A stretch of DNA of 9,696 nt from 40-80 sp964503665 (GTDB taxonomy: Bacteria > Bacteroidota > Bacteroidia > Flavobacteriales_D > Crocinitomicaceae). The notes beneath the pieces were generated by a model that was given only the letters and a program-made list of their open reading frames with translations, had not been told where the DNA came from and did not search any database. Both the position numbers and the translations under genes were made by a program. Positions 1 to 6,775 of this stretch are shown here, piece by piece. Numbering within the stretch: position 1 is the stretch's first letter; each line of letters begins with the position of its first letter. The stretch lies in the NCBI GenBank assembly GCA_964503665.1, contig CAZDAR010000080.1, positions 1 to 9,696 on the forward strand, in the 5' to 3' direction.

Positions 1-12
1 AAGAAGGAAGAC

Positions 13-43
13 AAATCCCGGAGATGCACCGATGGGATTTTTT
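13..43 (+). terminator. Rho-independent terminator-like hairpin upstream of the transposase gene
   Basis: A 7-bp perfect stem (AAATCCC at 13-19, GGGATTT at 34-40) encloses a 14-base loop and is followed by a run of six T. It ends only about 18 bases before the transposase start. It could end transcription of a gene left of the window, or attenuate the early operon. The stem is short and has only three G-C pairs, so termination strength is uncertain. Confidence 0.5.
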
Positions 44-61
44 AAAAGGATAATAACATAA

Positions 62-2152
62 ATGAACAACACTCCCAACATAATAAAATACCGAAACCAG
101 TACTGGGCATACATGCCTTACTGTGTCGAGATGTTGGGGGTTTCCTATTCGTATATTGAAAGAGAATTAAAGCCAGATAGACCAACTACATACACATCTA
201 CGAAATATAATGGTAAATTCTACATCCTTATTTCATCCATTCCACGCCAACAACTCCTTGGCAACGAGGATTTCTTTGAAAAAGTATGCGAGGTAGTCTA
301 TGATAGCAACGTTATTCGCTTGCGTGAAGATTTCAAAAACGTTTGCTATTACTCCATGGAGTTATGCAACGCAGATTGGTACGAATACAAGTCTGGTTTA
401 CGCATTAATCGTGAAAGAGCCAAAGACATTGACCAATACGGCAATATTCTACTACAAATAGAACAATTTCCTTACGAAAAGTACAACGTTTCTAAAATGG
501 ATTTTTTGGATTATATTTTAGACATCGGCAGGGAAATTTGCCCTTTATTTAAGTTCAAAAACGCTCGTTCCATCTACAATAAGATGAAACAAATGCCTGC
601 CGATAAGGAAGAACTTAAAACGTGGTTGATACCAGGTTATTTAGGCAACCAAAACAGCCGTGTTTGGAACAAAGACGAAAATAAACTCATCAATTACAAC
701 ACAGGTGAAGTAGCGGATATTGATTTACATGCCAAAATAGCCTTTAAATACTGGATTAATCCGGGCAAAGGAAATAAGATGAACAAACGCCAAGTATATG
801 ACAATTACAAGGCTGAAATCGAAGCAATGGGCATCCAACCTGTGGGTTTATCAACGATGAAAAGATACATCAACGAAAAACGAATGTTCCTTGCCATCGA
901 ACGAGACGGCAAAGTGGCATTTAATGATAAGTATGGCGTGTATATTCCTGCCGAAAAACTCAAATACAGCGGTTCGCAATGGTCAGCTGACTACTCGGGT
1001 AGTAAATTAGGCTATTGGCACGAATATATTGACAAAAAAGGCAAAAAACAACGCAAGGTTAATTCCTTGTACGTCCTGAGAATTATGGATACATTCTCAG
1101 GTTACTGGCTCGGGTTTTCAGTATCTGACAGTGGTGAAGGTAAAGAGGTTACTTTGCAAGGTTTTAAAAACGCCATTTTATCACTTAACAAGACGGCATT
1201 CGAACTCGTTACCGATAACGGTGGAGCATTCAACAGCAAAGAAATGTCTTTAAGGCTTTCTAAATTATTTGTAAAACACCGCCGAATCTCGTTAGGGAAC
1301 AAACAAGCGAACCCAGCTGAAAATTTAGTGAGAAGAGTATCCGAATTATCCCGTGATTTTGATAACTGGTTAATGCTTGGGTTTAACTCTTCATTCTCTA
1401 AGAGTAATGATAACACAACCAATCCGGATTATGCCGGCAATGACATCTTAAATACCAAAGAAGAAGCCATTGAGCAAATCTACTTATTACAACAACGCTG
1501 GAATGACGAAAGAGACCTACACACCAAGAAGTCAAGAACAGAACTATATGCCGAAAATCAACATCCAGAACTGGAAGATTTAACAGCCGAAAATAGATTC
1601 TTTGCCTTTGCCAATCACACCAAGGTAAGTATAGCGGAATCAAGAGGATTAATTAGCGTAAAATCGGATAAAATAGAGCAAAAATACCAATTCGATGACT
1701 TCGGAATAGCATTGCAAACCATCGCACCACATTGTACAACGCAAGATATGGAAGTAATAGTTGCATTTACCGCTGAAGAAGCACATTTATATAGTCTAAA
1801 TGGCGATTATATCATGCAACTGCAACGTGCAAAATTAGCACATAAGTCTTTTGCTGAAATGACCAAATCATCTTTTGAAAATCTAAACGAACATTTTGAA
1901 AGAAAGCACCATTTCAACACATCAGCCGAACAATTAACGCAACAAGTAGCAGATGATGAATTTGAAACTCCTTTAAGTTATATGCTAGAGGTTTCGGTGA
2001 ATAAAAACGGAAAAAAGCAACAGGAGCATGCTACCGAACAACGCATCGAAACATTAACGAATAAACAACCAATGTCAAAACCAATGACAGAGGAAGAAGA
2101 GGAAGAAGATATGGATGAATTTATTAAAAGTAGGCTCTATAAAGCCATGTAA
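62..2152 (+). CDS. Mu-like DDE transposase (MuA homologue)
   Basis: This 696-residue protein is close to the 663 residues of phage Mu MuA. Such enzymes bind the phage ends, cut the 3' strands and join them to target DNA during integration and replicative transposition. Residues 1-300 are an N-terminal DNA-binding part. The RNase H-like catalytic core spans about 305-440. The likely catalytic residues are D310 (in SADYSG), D385 (in VTDNGGAF) and E420 (in NPAENLVRR). The D385-E420 gap has 34 residues between, against 55 in MuA, so this core is more compact. A beta-rich domain follows at about 505-590. The C-terminus has an acidic run (about 677-687) and ends in the basic sequence KSRLYKAM. In MuA the C-terminal tail contacts MuB and ClpX, and a similar role here is an inference. 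The start is the first ATG of the frame, preceded by a purine-rich AAAAGGA 11 bases upstream. It is the first gene of the early operon and the downstream ATPase supports the call. Confidence 0.94.
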   Translation: MNNTPNIIKYRNQYWAYMPYCVEMLGVSYSYIERELKPDRPTTYTSTKYNGKFYILISSIPRQQLLGNEDFFEKVCEVVYDSNVIRLREDFKNVCYYSMELCNADWYEYKSGLRINRERAKDIDQYGNILLQIEQFPYEKYNVSKMDFLDYILDIGREICPLFKFKNARSIYNKMKQMPADKEELKTWLIPGYLGNQNSRVWNKDENKLINYNTGEVADIDLHAKIAFKYWINPGKGNKMNKRQVYDNYKAEIEAMGIQPVGLSTMKRYINEKRMFLAIERDGKVAFNDKYGVYIPAEKLKYSGSQWSADYSGSKLGYWHEYIDKKGKKQRKVNSLYVLRIMDTFSGYWLGFSVSDSGEGKEVTLQGFKNAILSLNKTAFELVTDNGGAFNSKEMSLRLSKLFVKHRRISLGNKQANPAENLVRRVSELSRDFDNWLMLGFNSSFSKSNDNTTNPDYAGNDILNTKEEAIEQIYLLQQRWNDERDLHTKKSRTELYAENQHPELEDLTAENRFFAFANHTKVSIAESRGLISVKSDKIEQKYQFDDFGIALQTIAPHCTTQDMEVIVAFTAEEAHLYSLNGDYIMQLQRAKLAHKSFAEMTKSSFENLNEHFERKHHFNTSAEQLTQQVADDEFETPLSYMLEVSVNKNGKKQQEHATEQRIETLTNKQPMSKPMTEEEEEEDMDEFIKSRLYKAM

Positions 2153-2225
2153 GAAGATAATCCGTCCGTGAAGCCGGCAAAGATACCGACTCACAGACAA
2201 ATGTTAAACAAACAATACAAAAGTA

Positions 2226-3137
2226 ATGGAAAAACAACAAAAAACAAAAATCAAACAATTAATCCAAACAGAAAAACAGCGTTTGGGTTCTTTCTCCCGA
2301 GTAGCTCAAAAATGCAAAGTATCGGAAGCTACTATTTCACTTATCAGAAATGAAAAGTGGGAGGATATTACCGATGAAATGTGGTTGCGTGTTGGTGGAG
2401 CGTTGAACTATCGTCCTGATACCTGGACAATTGCCAAAACAACTCGGGATTATATGTACATCAACCATATTTTGTCATCGGCAAAAGAGAAGAGTATGTT
2501 TATGATTATTGCCAATGAAGCTGGCACTGGCAAAACAACAGGATTATCCAACTTCTGTTCTGACAATGCCGAACAGGGAGCGTTTTACATCCAAGCACGT
2601 GAATGGTCGGCAAGAGTGTTCTTACAAAAAATGATAACCATGCTCGGAATGGCAGAACCGAAAGGATATAATACCGCTGATCAAATGCTAGAACGCATCA
2701 TCGCCAATTTAAGTGAACGATCTCTTGTAAAACCAATCATTTGCATTGATGAATCTGACAAATTAAAGCCATCAGCATTGCGTAATTTAATTTATCTGTT
2801 CAACGCATTAGAAGATAAATGTGCATTTGTCATCGCAGGAACGCTCAACCTGACCAAAGAAATCGGTCAAGGCGTGAAATATGCCAAAAAAGGTTATGAC
2901 GAAATCGAATCACGTTTCGGTCGTTCGCATATTGCTCTAATCGGAGCTAATAAACGAGATGTAACCGCTATTTGTCAATCCAACGGCATCAATGATAGCG
3001 AAACCATCGAATGGATTTGGAAAGAAATCGGTACACAGTACAAGACATTGGAAAACGGCAAGCGTGAGTTGATTTGTGCCGATTTACGACGATTAAAACG
3101 TGTTATCCAACGTGAACAACTAAAACAAGTCGCATGA
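2226..3137 (+). CDS. MuB-like AAA ATPase, transposition target selector
   Basis: This 303-residue protein is close in size to MuB (312). MuB is an ATP-dependent DNA-binding protein that polymerises on target DNA, delivers it to the transposase and gives target immunity. Residues about 8-62 look like a lambda-repressor-type helix-turn-helix (FSRVAQKCKVSEATISLI), as in the MuB N-terminus. The ATPase core follows: Walker A at 97-105 (NEAGTGKTT, K103), Walker B at 170-176 (PIICIDE, D175 and E176), a sensor-1-like strand at 201-206 (FVIAGT), and arginines at 230 and 233 in ESRFGRS as arginine-finger candidates. The C-terminal 45 residues are basic and rich in helix-forming residues. The start follows AAAAGTA directly before the ATG, a form repeated at other starts in this operon. 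The 73-base gap after the transposase holds no convincing gene. IstB and other transposon ATPases share the fold, but position after a MuA-like gene favours MuB. Confidence 0.93.
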   Translation: MEKQQKTKIKQLIQTEKQRLGSFSRVAQKCKVSEATISLIRNEKWEDITDEMWLRVGGALNYRPDTWTIAKTTRDYMYINHILSSAKEKSMFMIIANEAGTGKTTGLSNFCSDNAEQGAFYIQAREWSARVFLQKMITMLGMAEPKGYNTADQMLERIIANLSERSLVKPIICIDESDKLKPSALRNLIYLFNALEDKCAFVIAGTLNLTKEIGQGVKYAKKGYDEIESRFGRSHIALIGANKRDVTAICQSNGINDSETIEWIWKEIGTQYKTLENGKRELICADLRRLKRVIQREQLKQVA

Positions 3138-3191
3138 TGGGCGTTATTTTATTAATCTATCAGTATATCACCAATTTAATACATAGAAAAC

Positions 3192-3587
3192 ATGAAAGAA
3201 TCAAAAACAATAGTTACGAAGCAACGAGAGAAATTCACATCCAATCGTCAGTCCTTCGAGACGGCACTCGGGTTGAGTATCTTTGATTACAACAACCTCC
3301 AGTTTGAGCAGGGAATCACCTTTTTAGAAGCGTTATTTCCACGAAACAGCGAATACGAACGGTACTATCTGCTCTATTCCCAATCGGCTACTTTTTGGAA
3401 ATGGTGGAGAATCGAATACAACATCTGGGAGGATGGTTTAATGGCTTTTATTAACGAGCATAGAATGAGCATCACTATGAATCTATACAAGAACGACATC
3501 AAACGTCCTGAAATAATGGCGCGCCTTGAAAGTAGCTTTCAGCATCAATATTTAAAGTACTTCCAAGACATGATAATAACTAAATAA
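3192..3587 (+). CDS. Conserved-looking hypothetical early phage protein, 131 aa
   Basis: I do not recognise this family with confidence. The protein is 131 residues, soluble in appearance, with no signal peptide or membrane segment. It has an aromatic-rich centre around residues 56-82 (YERYYLLYSQSATFWKWWR), followed by IWEDGLMAFINEH, which suggests a compact helical fold. It lies in the same direction between the MuB-like gene (54-base gap) and the DUF3164 gene (21-base gap), so it belongs to the early operon. The 54-base gap upstream is AT-rich and shows no clear promoter. Function is unknown; an early accessory role in transposition or host takeover is the only context-based guess. Confidence 0.75.
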   Translation: MKESKTIVTKQREKFTSNRQSFETALGLSIFDYNNLQFEQGITFLEALFPRNSEYERYYLLYSQSATFWKWWRIEYNIWEDGLMAFINEHRMSITMNLYKNDIKRPEIMARLESSFQHQYLKYFQDMIITK

Positions 3588-3608
3588 AAACAGAATAAAA
3601 AAAGTAAA

Positions 3609-4262
3609 ATGGAAACAACAAAAATTAATCCGCAAGATCTTTCAATAGATGAGTTGAAAGCTGTTTTGGCCGAAAAAGAAAAGGAAGAAAAAGAAGCGCG
3701 TCAATTAGCGAAAACAACCTACGAGAAAAACCGCGATTATTTTATCAAGCGTGTAATTGCACAAGCAACTGAACTCAACGGAATGCTCGTTAAATTCAAA
3801 AATGAATTGCACACGGCGTTTGATGAGCATCAAAAACGGCTTAACGAATATGGTGAAATACGTAGCAATTCCAAAGGAGGCTTTTCCATCACCTCTTCGG
3901 ACGGCTTGTACCGTGCAAAACGATTGAGAAGCACGCAACCTAACTGGGATGAACGTTCCACAAAAGCCATTGAACTCATCAGCGACTTCTTACGTGACAC
4001 CGTAAAGAAAAGAGATCAAAAACTCTTTGATATCTTAATTACGTTTATACAACGCAACGAAAAAGGTGAGTTGGAATATTCTAAAGTGATGCATCTATTG
4101 CAACACAAAGCTAAGTACGACGACGCACGCTGGGTGGAAGGCTTAACCTTAATACAAGAATCTTATAATGTGCAATTAAAGGGATACAGCTATGAATTTC
4201 AAGTATGCGATCAGGAAACAGGTAAATGGCAAAAAATAGAAATAAATTTTACAGCAATATGA
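3609..4262 (+). CDS. DUF3164 family protein of Mu-like phages
   Basis: The 217-residue protein matches the pattern of DUF3164 proteins found in the early region of Mu-like phages. They typically have a charged coiled-coil N-terminus, then a region with SKGGFSIT and YRAKRL-like strands, then a helical domain. Here the Lys/Glu-rich coiled coil runs about 14-45 (EKEKEEKEARQLA), a second helix about 47-80, the glycine/serine strand motif at 87-105 (NSKGGFSITSSDGLYRAK), and a C-terminal helical part from about 112 to 190. The biochemical function of the family is not known to me. The start ATG follows AAAAAAGTAAA, the same leader as the gene at 4570. The stop overlaps the next start by four bases (ATGA), so the two are probably translationally coupled. 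Confidence 0.85.
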   Translation: METTKINPQDLSIDELKAVLAEKEKEEKEARQLAKTTYEKNRDYFIKRVIAQATELNGMLVKFKNELHTAFDEHQKRLNEYGEIRSNSKGGFSITSSDGLYRAKRLRSTQPNWDERSTKAIELISDFLRDTVKKRDQKLFDILITFIQRNEKGELEYSKVMHLLQHKAKYDDARWVEGLTLIQESYNVQLKGYSYEFQVCDQETGKWQKIEINFTAI

Positions 4263-4507
4263 TACTATTAAACATTTTTAAACGAAAGAAAAAGCAGGAA
4301 CAAGTACCTGAACTTATCACCAAAGCCCCTAAATTCTTAGGTAGAACGCATTATATCTACAAGGCACAATGCGTACTCACTTATAACGGCAAAGCCATCC
4401 GAACCTTTGAAAGCACCATCAAAGGCTATTCACGCAAGCACGCTGTCAAGCTAATAAATGACGGCTACAAAGTGGAAGTAAAAACTATCCACCGCTTAAA
4501 ACAATAA
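4259..4507 (+). CDS. Small basic hypothetical protein, 82 aa
   Basis: I chose the ATG at 4259 because it gives the ATGA overlap with the preceding stop; an in-frame start at 4226 would overlap the DUF3164 gene by 37 bases. The protein has 82 residues and is strongly basic, with the cluster KRKKK at residues 8-12. A segment at about 30-80 (YIYKAQCVLTYNGKAIRT, then YSRKHAVKLIN) reads as two beta strands and a helix, compatible with a small nucleic-acid-binding domain. That is inference; no family was recognised. The stop codon's last base is the first base of a tRNA-like hairpin, so the transcript end of this gene may be set by that structure. Confidence 0.7.
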   Translation: MILLNIFKRKKKQEQVPELITKAPKFLGRTHYIYKAQCVLTYNGKAIRTFESTIKGYSRKHAVKLINDGYKVEVKTIHRLKQ

Positions 4508-4549
4508 CCTGTCTTGGAGTTCTTCCGGGTTCGATTCCCGGAACAGGTC
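4507..4549 (+). other. tRNA-like minihelix (acceptor stem plus T-arm only)
   Basis: ACCTGT (4507-4512) pairs with ACAGGT (4543-4548), forming an acceptor-like stem. Stacked inside it is a textbook T-arm: CCGGG (4525-4529), the seven-base loop TTCGATT (4530-4536) and CCCGG (4537-4541). Only 11 bases (4514-4524) lie between the 5' acceptor strand and the T-stem, where a real tRNA has about 41 bases with the D-arm and anticodon arm. C4549 sits in the discriminator position and no CCA is encoded. The element is therefore either a deleted tRNA or a purpose-built tRNA mimic. It lies in an intergenic gap inside an operon, so it could be an RNase P or RNase Z processing signal, or a partial terminator (the stem is followed by ATTTTT after three bases). 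Confidence 0.65.
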
Positions 4550-4569
4550 TAATTTTTAAATAAAGTAAA

Positions 4570-4758
4570 ATGAAAACAGCAGAGTTAATATTTGAGAAAT
4601 TTAAACAGCTTGTTCCGGGTGTCGAAGCAGAATTAAAGCTTAGCGATGTTCAAATCCTTGTGGAAGAAGCCAATGATTATGTTCCAAGCACCAGTCAAAA
4701 TGAAAAGATATTGATAAAAGCATTAATTGAAGTAATCCAAGATTTAAACACAAAATAA
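4570..4758 (+). CDS. Small hypothetical early protein, 62 aa
   Basis: The protein has 62 residues and is predicted by eye to be all-helical: an amphipathic helix at about 3-14, another at about 22-34 and a third at about 42-60, with no membrane segment or cysteine. I do not recognise the family. The ATG follows AAATAAAGTAAA, matching the leader of the gene at 3609, which supports translation. It is two bases upstream of the GemA-like gene, so the two are probably co-translated. Confidence 0.65.
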   Translation: MKTAELIFEKFKQLVPGVEAELKLSDVQILVEEANDYVPSTSQNEKILIKALIEVIQDLNTK

Positions 4759-4760
4759 TT

Positions 4761-5180
4761 ATGTCAAATTTTGCCGCATATTTTGCCATTGAAAATAAAT
4801 TACAACAACAAGGCTTTGATTTATCTCGAACTGAAGTTGTAAAAACGTTTACAAAATCGAAAAAATCGGGATTGACCGAACTCTCCCCATTTGAGTACCG
4901 TGAATTATTGCGTTGGATGAATGCAACATTTGCCAATCCCAACGAAACCGTCGGTGATAGAGCTAAAAAATGCGACCAAATGCGCAAGAAAATTATTGCC
5001 ATTTTGTGCAAAATGGGCTACAAAACGCCACAAGGCAAAGCGGACATGGCGAGAATCAAAGCATGGGCTACAAAATACGGAAGCTCACATCGCACATTCA
5101 ATGCCTATTCCTACAAGGAACTAACGGAATTAGTGACACAAGCAGAAGAAATGTACAACAAATTTTTGACAGCGATATGA
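4761..5180 (+). CDS. GemA/gp16-like early regulatory protein
   Basis: The 139-residue protein resembles the GemA/gp16 (DUF1018) family of Mu-like phages, most clearly in the C-terminal half. Residues about 74-90 (MRKKIIAILCKMGYKTP) give the family's helix with an aromatic/glycine turn. Residues about 91-107 (QGKADMARIKAWATKYG) and 116-130 (YSYKELTELVTQAEE) give the following two helices. In Mu, GemA is an early protein reported to modulate host gene expression and DNA topology. That role in this phage is an inference. The N-terminal half (YFAIENKLQQQGFDLSRTEVV) diverges from the proteobacterial family but matches what I recall of Bacteroidota versions. The stop overlaps the next start by four bases. 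Confidence 0.7.
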   Translation: MSNFAAYFAIENKLQQQGFDLSRTEVVKTFTKSKKSGLTELSPFEYRELLRWMNATFANPNETVGDRAKKCDQMRKKIIAILCKMGYKTPQGKADMARIKAWATKYGSSHRTFNAYSYKELTELVTQAEEMYNKFLTAI

Positions 5181-5362
5181 TGACGAAATATATATCTGTT
5201 TGTGGCTCAATTGAACTGACTTATGTTGATGGTAGGTTGTGTGTTATTCGCTGTTTGCCTGACTGTGATAAAATCAGTTTGGAAGCCTTGAGGCACGAGA
5301 TTACAATGTATGAAGACGAAGTAAATAAAAACCTTTTTAAGTTAGTAGATGGCGACAAATGA
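5177..5362 (+). CDS. Small hypothetical protein, 61 aa
   Basis: The frame is open from 4970, but that upstream part overlaps the GemA-like gene. The ATG at 5177, which forms an ATGA overlap with the GemA-like stop, is the credible start. The protein has 61 residues with three cysteines (C9, C22, C30). The first half suggests beta strands (YISVCGSIELTYVDGR, LCVIRCLP) and the second an acidic helix (LEALRHEITMYEDEV). No family was recognised. The next gene starts 14 bases inside its 3' end, so the chain 4761-5918 is likely translationally coupled. Confidence 0.6.
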   Translation: MMTKYISVCGSIELTYVDGRLCVIRCLPDCDKISLEALRHEITMYEDEVNKNLFKLVDGDK

Positions 5363-5918
5363 ATACATATTGAATATTGAAAGTGAAGGCAAAACCAATC
5401 GCTTTCGTTTGAAATATAAGAACGGAAGCTTTTCAAGTTTAGAACGTATCTATGGCTTTTTGCCTGATGTCAAACACAAGCGTTTAATGGTATTGTGTCC
5501 TCAAAATGAAATGGAATTAACAGCCATGGCCCTTCAATATTCTGGGCGTGGTGTTTTTTGGGAAAAGGTTGAAAAAGATAAGACTACACACGCTGTTTTC
5601 ATTGAAAAATATGATGCCTGGTATTTCGAAAGAATAGGCATACAGCCTCTAATAAAACCTCAAGATGCACAGGCTGTGAAATGGATCAAAAATGCACTGA
5701 TTAAATTAAGCGGTACTGAAGCTGACGCAATCAAAATGTGGGACATAATTTTACAAAGTTGGGACAAGCAAGATAAATGGTACGTCAGCCAAACAGAGTT
5801 AACGCAAATTAAACGCAATCTAAATATCATTTTAAAAACGTTGAAATATGGAAAATCTACCCAAGAAGCAGAACGAAAAGCAAGGAATGTTTCAGATGAT
5901 TACCGCCAAAACCTCTAA
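5349..5918 (+). CDS. Hypothetical phage protein, possible replication accessory, 189 aa
   Basis: The protein has 189 residues. The N-terminal half (about 1-95) looks beta-rich (YILNIESEGKTNRFRLKY, then RLMVLCPQ). The C-terminal part (about 98-175) looks helical: a KYDAWYFERIGIQPLIKPQ-type segment, then AVKWIKNALIKLS, then KMWDIILQSWDKQDKWYV, then IKRNLNIILKTL. That helical order recalls the C-terminal region of Bacteroidota phage replication-initiation-type proteins, but this is memory-based and weak. No catalytic motif is visible. It overlaps both neighbours and is part of the early operon. Confidence 0.65.
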   Translation: MATNEYILNIESEGKTNRFRLKYKNGSFSSLERIYGFLPDVKHKRLMVLCPQNEMELTAMALQYSGRGVFWEKVEKDKTTHAVFIEKYDAWYFERIGIQPLIKPQDAQAVKWIKNALIKLSGTEADAIKMWDIILQSWDKQDKWYVSQTELTQIKRNLNIILKTLKYGKSTQEAERKARNVSDDYRQNL

Positions 5919-6405
5919 GTTGGAATTGATACGTAGCTTCAGTTCTTTAACGTTAACTAACATCGTTAAAGAAAGTTATCCTTCCATAGGAGAACTTGCA
6001 CGTCGTCATGGCAACGAAAAAATTGAGAAATGCGTTTGCGTTCTCGTGGCTGACTTAAATGAAGCTTTTTCTGGCGAATTAACAACTTCTAACATTGAAG
6101 AAATAGCAGTTGAAGCTACATCTGGGTTATTGAAAAATCATTCTTTAGAGAGCATTTATTGGACGTTTAAAAACTTAAAAACAGCCGACATCTATGGAAA
6201 ATTAACCGTTAACAAGGTTTTGAAAGCCATAATGGAATCGTTCGACCAAATATCAAATGCTGTGGCAACTGAAAACTACAACAGACATTTAGCTACGAAA
6301 TTTAATCAGCCAAGAGAAACTGCTGAAGGATATCGTGAACGACTAAAAAATGAATTAAATATCGCAAAAACAGCATTAGAAATTGAAAAGACATTAAAGA
6401 AATGA
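5848..6405 (+). CDS. Conserved-looking Bacteroidota phage protein, possible replication partner, 185 aa
   Basis: The protein is 185 residues if started at 5848, which overlaps the previous gene by 71 bases. In-frame ATGs at 5887 and 5896 would reduce the overlap to 32 or 23 bases and cannot be excluded. The body begins with LELIRSFSSLTLTNIV, followed by YPSIGELARRHG, KIEKCVCVLVADLNEAF and LTVNKVLKAIMESFD, then a charged helical C-terminus (about 150-185). This pattern is familiar from uncharacterised proteins encoded in Bacteroidota phages and mobile elements. I am not sure of a family number and assign no function. Its place directly after a protein with replication-initiator-like features suggests a replication or loader role, which is inference only. 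Its stop overlaps the next start (ATGA). Confidence 0.72.
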   Translation: MENLPKKQNEKQGMFQMITAKTSKLELIRSFSSLTLTNIVKESYPSIGELARRHGNEKIEKCVCVLVADLNEAFSGELTTSNIEEIAVEATSGLLKNHSLESIYWTFKNLKTADIYGKLTVNKVLKAIMESFDQISNAVATENYNRHLATKFNQPRETAEGYRERLKNELNIAKTALEIEKTLKK

Positions 6406-6719
6406 CCAAAAACCAACTACTTAGAATTGCACGAATTCAGCAAATAGATGTATTTTTCACTGAGCGTGGATTCTCGCGAGAATACATTCATCGGAGAATG
6501 ATTTACCCTACATTTCTAATTAGCAAACGAAGCTACAACGAATATTTAGGTATCAACGCCAAAAGAATTTTGCGTGAAAAACATCACCTAAATTGGGAGG
6601 ACGAACTTGAAAAATTACAACCTGTTGATTTCAATAAGTTAATGAAATATTATAGAGAACTTGATTTACTACAGGTGCCTGAATATCTGTTGATGCTCCA
6701 GGATTCGACAAAAGGCTAA
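6402..6719 (+). CDS. Hypothetical early phage protein, 105 aa
   Basis: The protein has 105 residues, is basic and mostly helical. It contains VFFTERGFSREYIHRRMIYP (residues about 17-36) followed by FLISKRSYNEYLGINAKR, which could be a small DNA-binding fold (the helix, turn, SKRSYNEYL helix order is suggestive). No family is assigned. It is the last gene of the overlapping early chain. Its TAA stop lies inside GGCTAACG, the left edge of the cassette-like segment described below, so the original 3' end may have been altered by insertion of that segment. Confidence 0.68.
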   Translation: MTKNQLLRIARIQQIDVFFTERGFSREYIHRRMIYPTFLISKRSYNEYLGINAKRILREKHHLNWEDELEKLQPVDFNKLMKYYRELDLLQVPEYLLMLQDSTKG

Positions 6720-6774
6720 CGTTCAGTGTATGCAGTCGTTATTTTTTACGGAATTGAAACACTAAATTAAATAC
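6714..6774 (+). repeat. Leader repeat, copy 1, in front of the XRE gene
   Basis: This stretch starts GGCTAACG (6714-6721) and contains GGAATTGAAACACT (6750-6763) and TTAAATAC (6767-6774) just before the ATG at 6776. Copy 2 at 7090-7141 has the same elements in the same order (GGCATAACG, GGAATTTAGCACT, CTAAATAC). The stop codon TAA of the preceding gene is embedded in the first element in both copies. No sigma factor motif of the Bacteroidota type (TTTG and TAnnTTTG) is obvious in it. Confidence 0.5.
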
Positions 6775-6775
6775 A

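Noticed and set aside
1102..1643. Two minus-strand open frames (1102-1422 and 1398-1643) opposite the transposase gene
   Set aside because: They lie wholly inside the catalytic core and the following region of the transposase gene, have unconvincing protein composition, and have no leader or partner genes.
2168..2353. 61-codon GTG-started frame overlapping the start of the MuB-like gene
   Set aside because: It mostly overlaps the HTH-coding part of the ATPase gene in another frame, is Lys/Asn/Gln-rich by chance of A-rich sequence, and shows no family features.
4470..4549. Complete tRNA gene ending at the T-arm
   Set aside because: No 5' acceptor strand, D-arm or anticodon stem can be placed at the distance required; upstream bases are coding sequence of the 82-residue protein. 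Only the minihelix form pairs.
4640..5011. Minus-strand frame opposite the 62-aa and GemA-like genes
   Set aside because: It runs antisense to two well-packed genes, with no start context and a composition (many Phe, Leu, Ser, Cys) typical of antisense shadows.
4921..5176. Two plus-strand frames inside the GemA-like gene (4921-5124, and the 5' part of the frame open from 4970)
   Set aside because: They are out-of-frame shadows of the GemA-like gene. Only the part from the ATG at 5177 of the second frame is credible.
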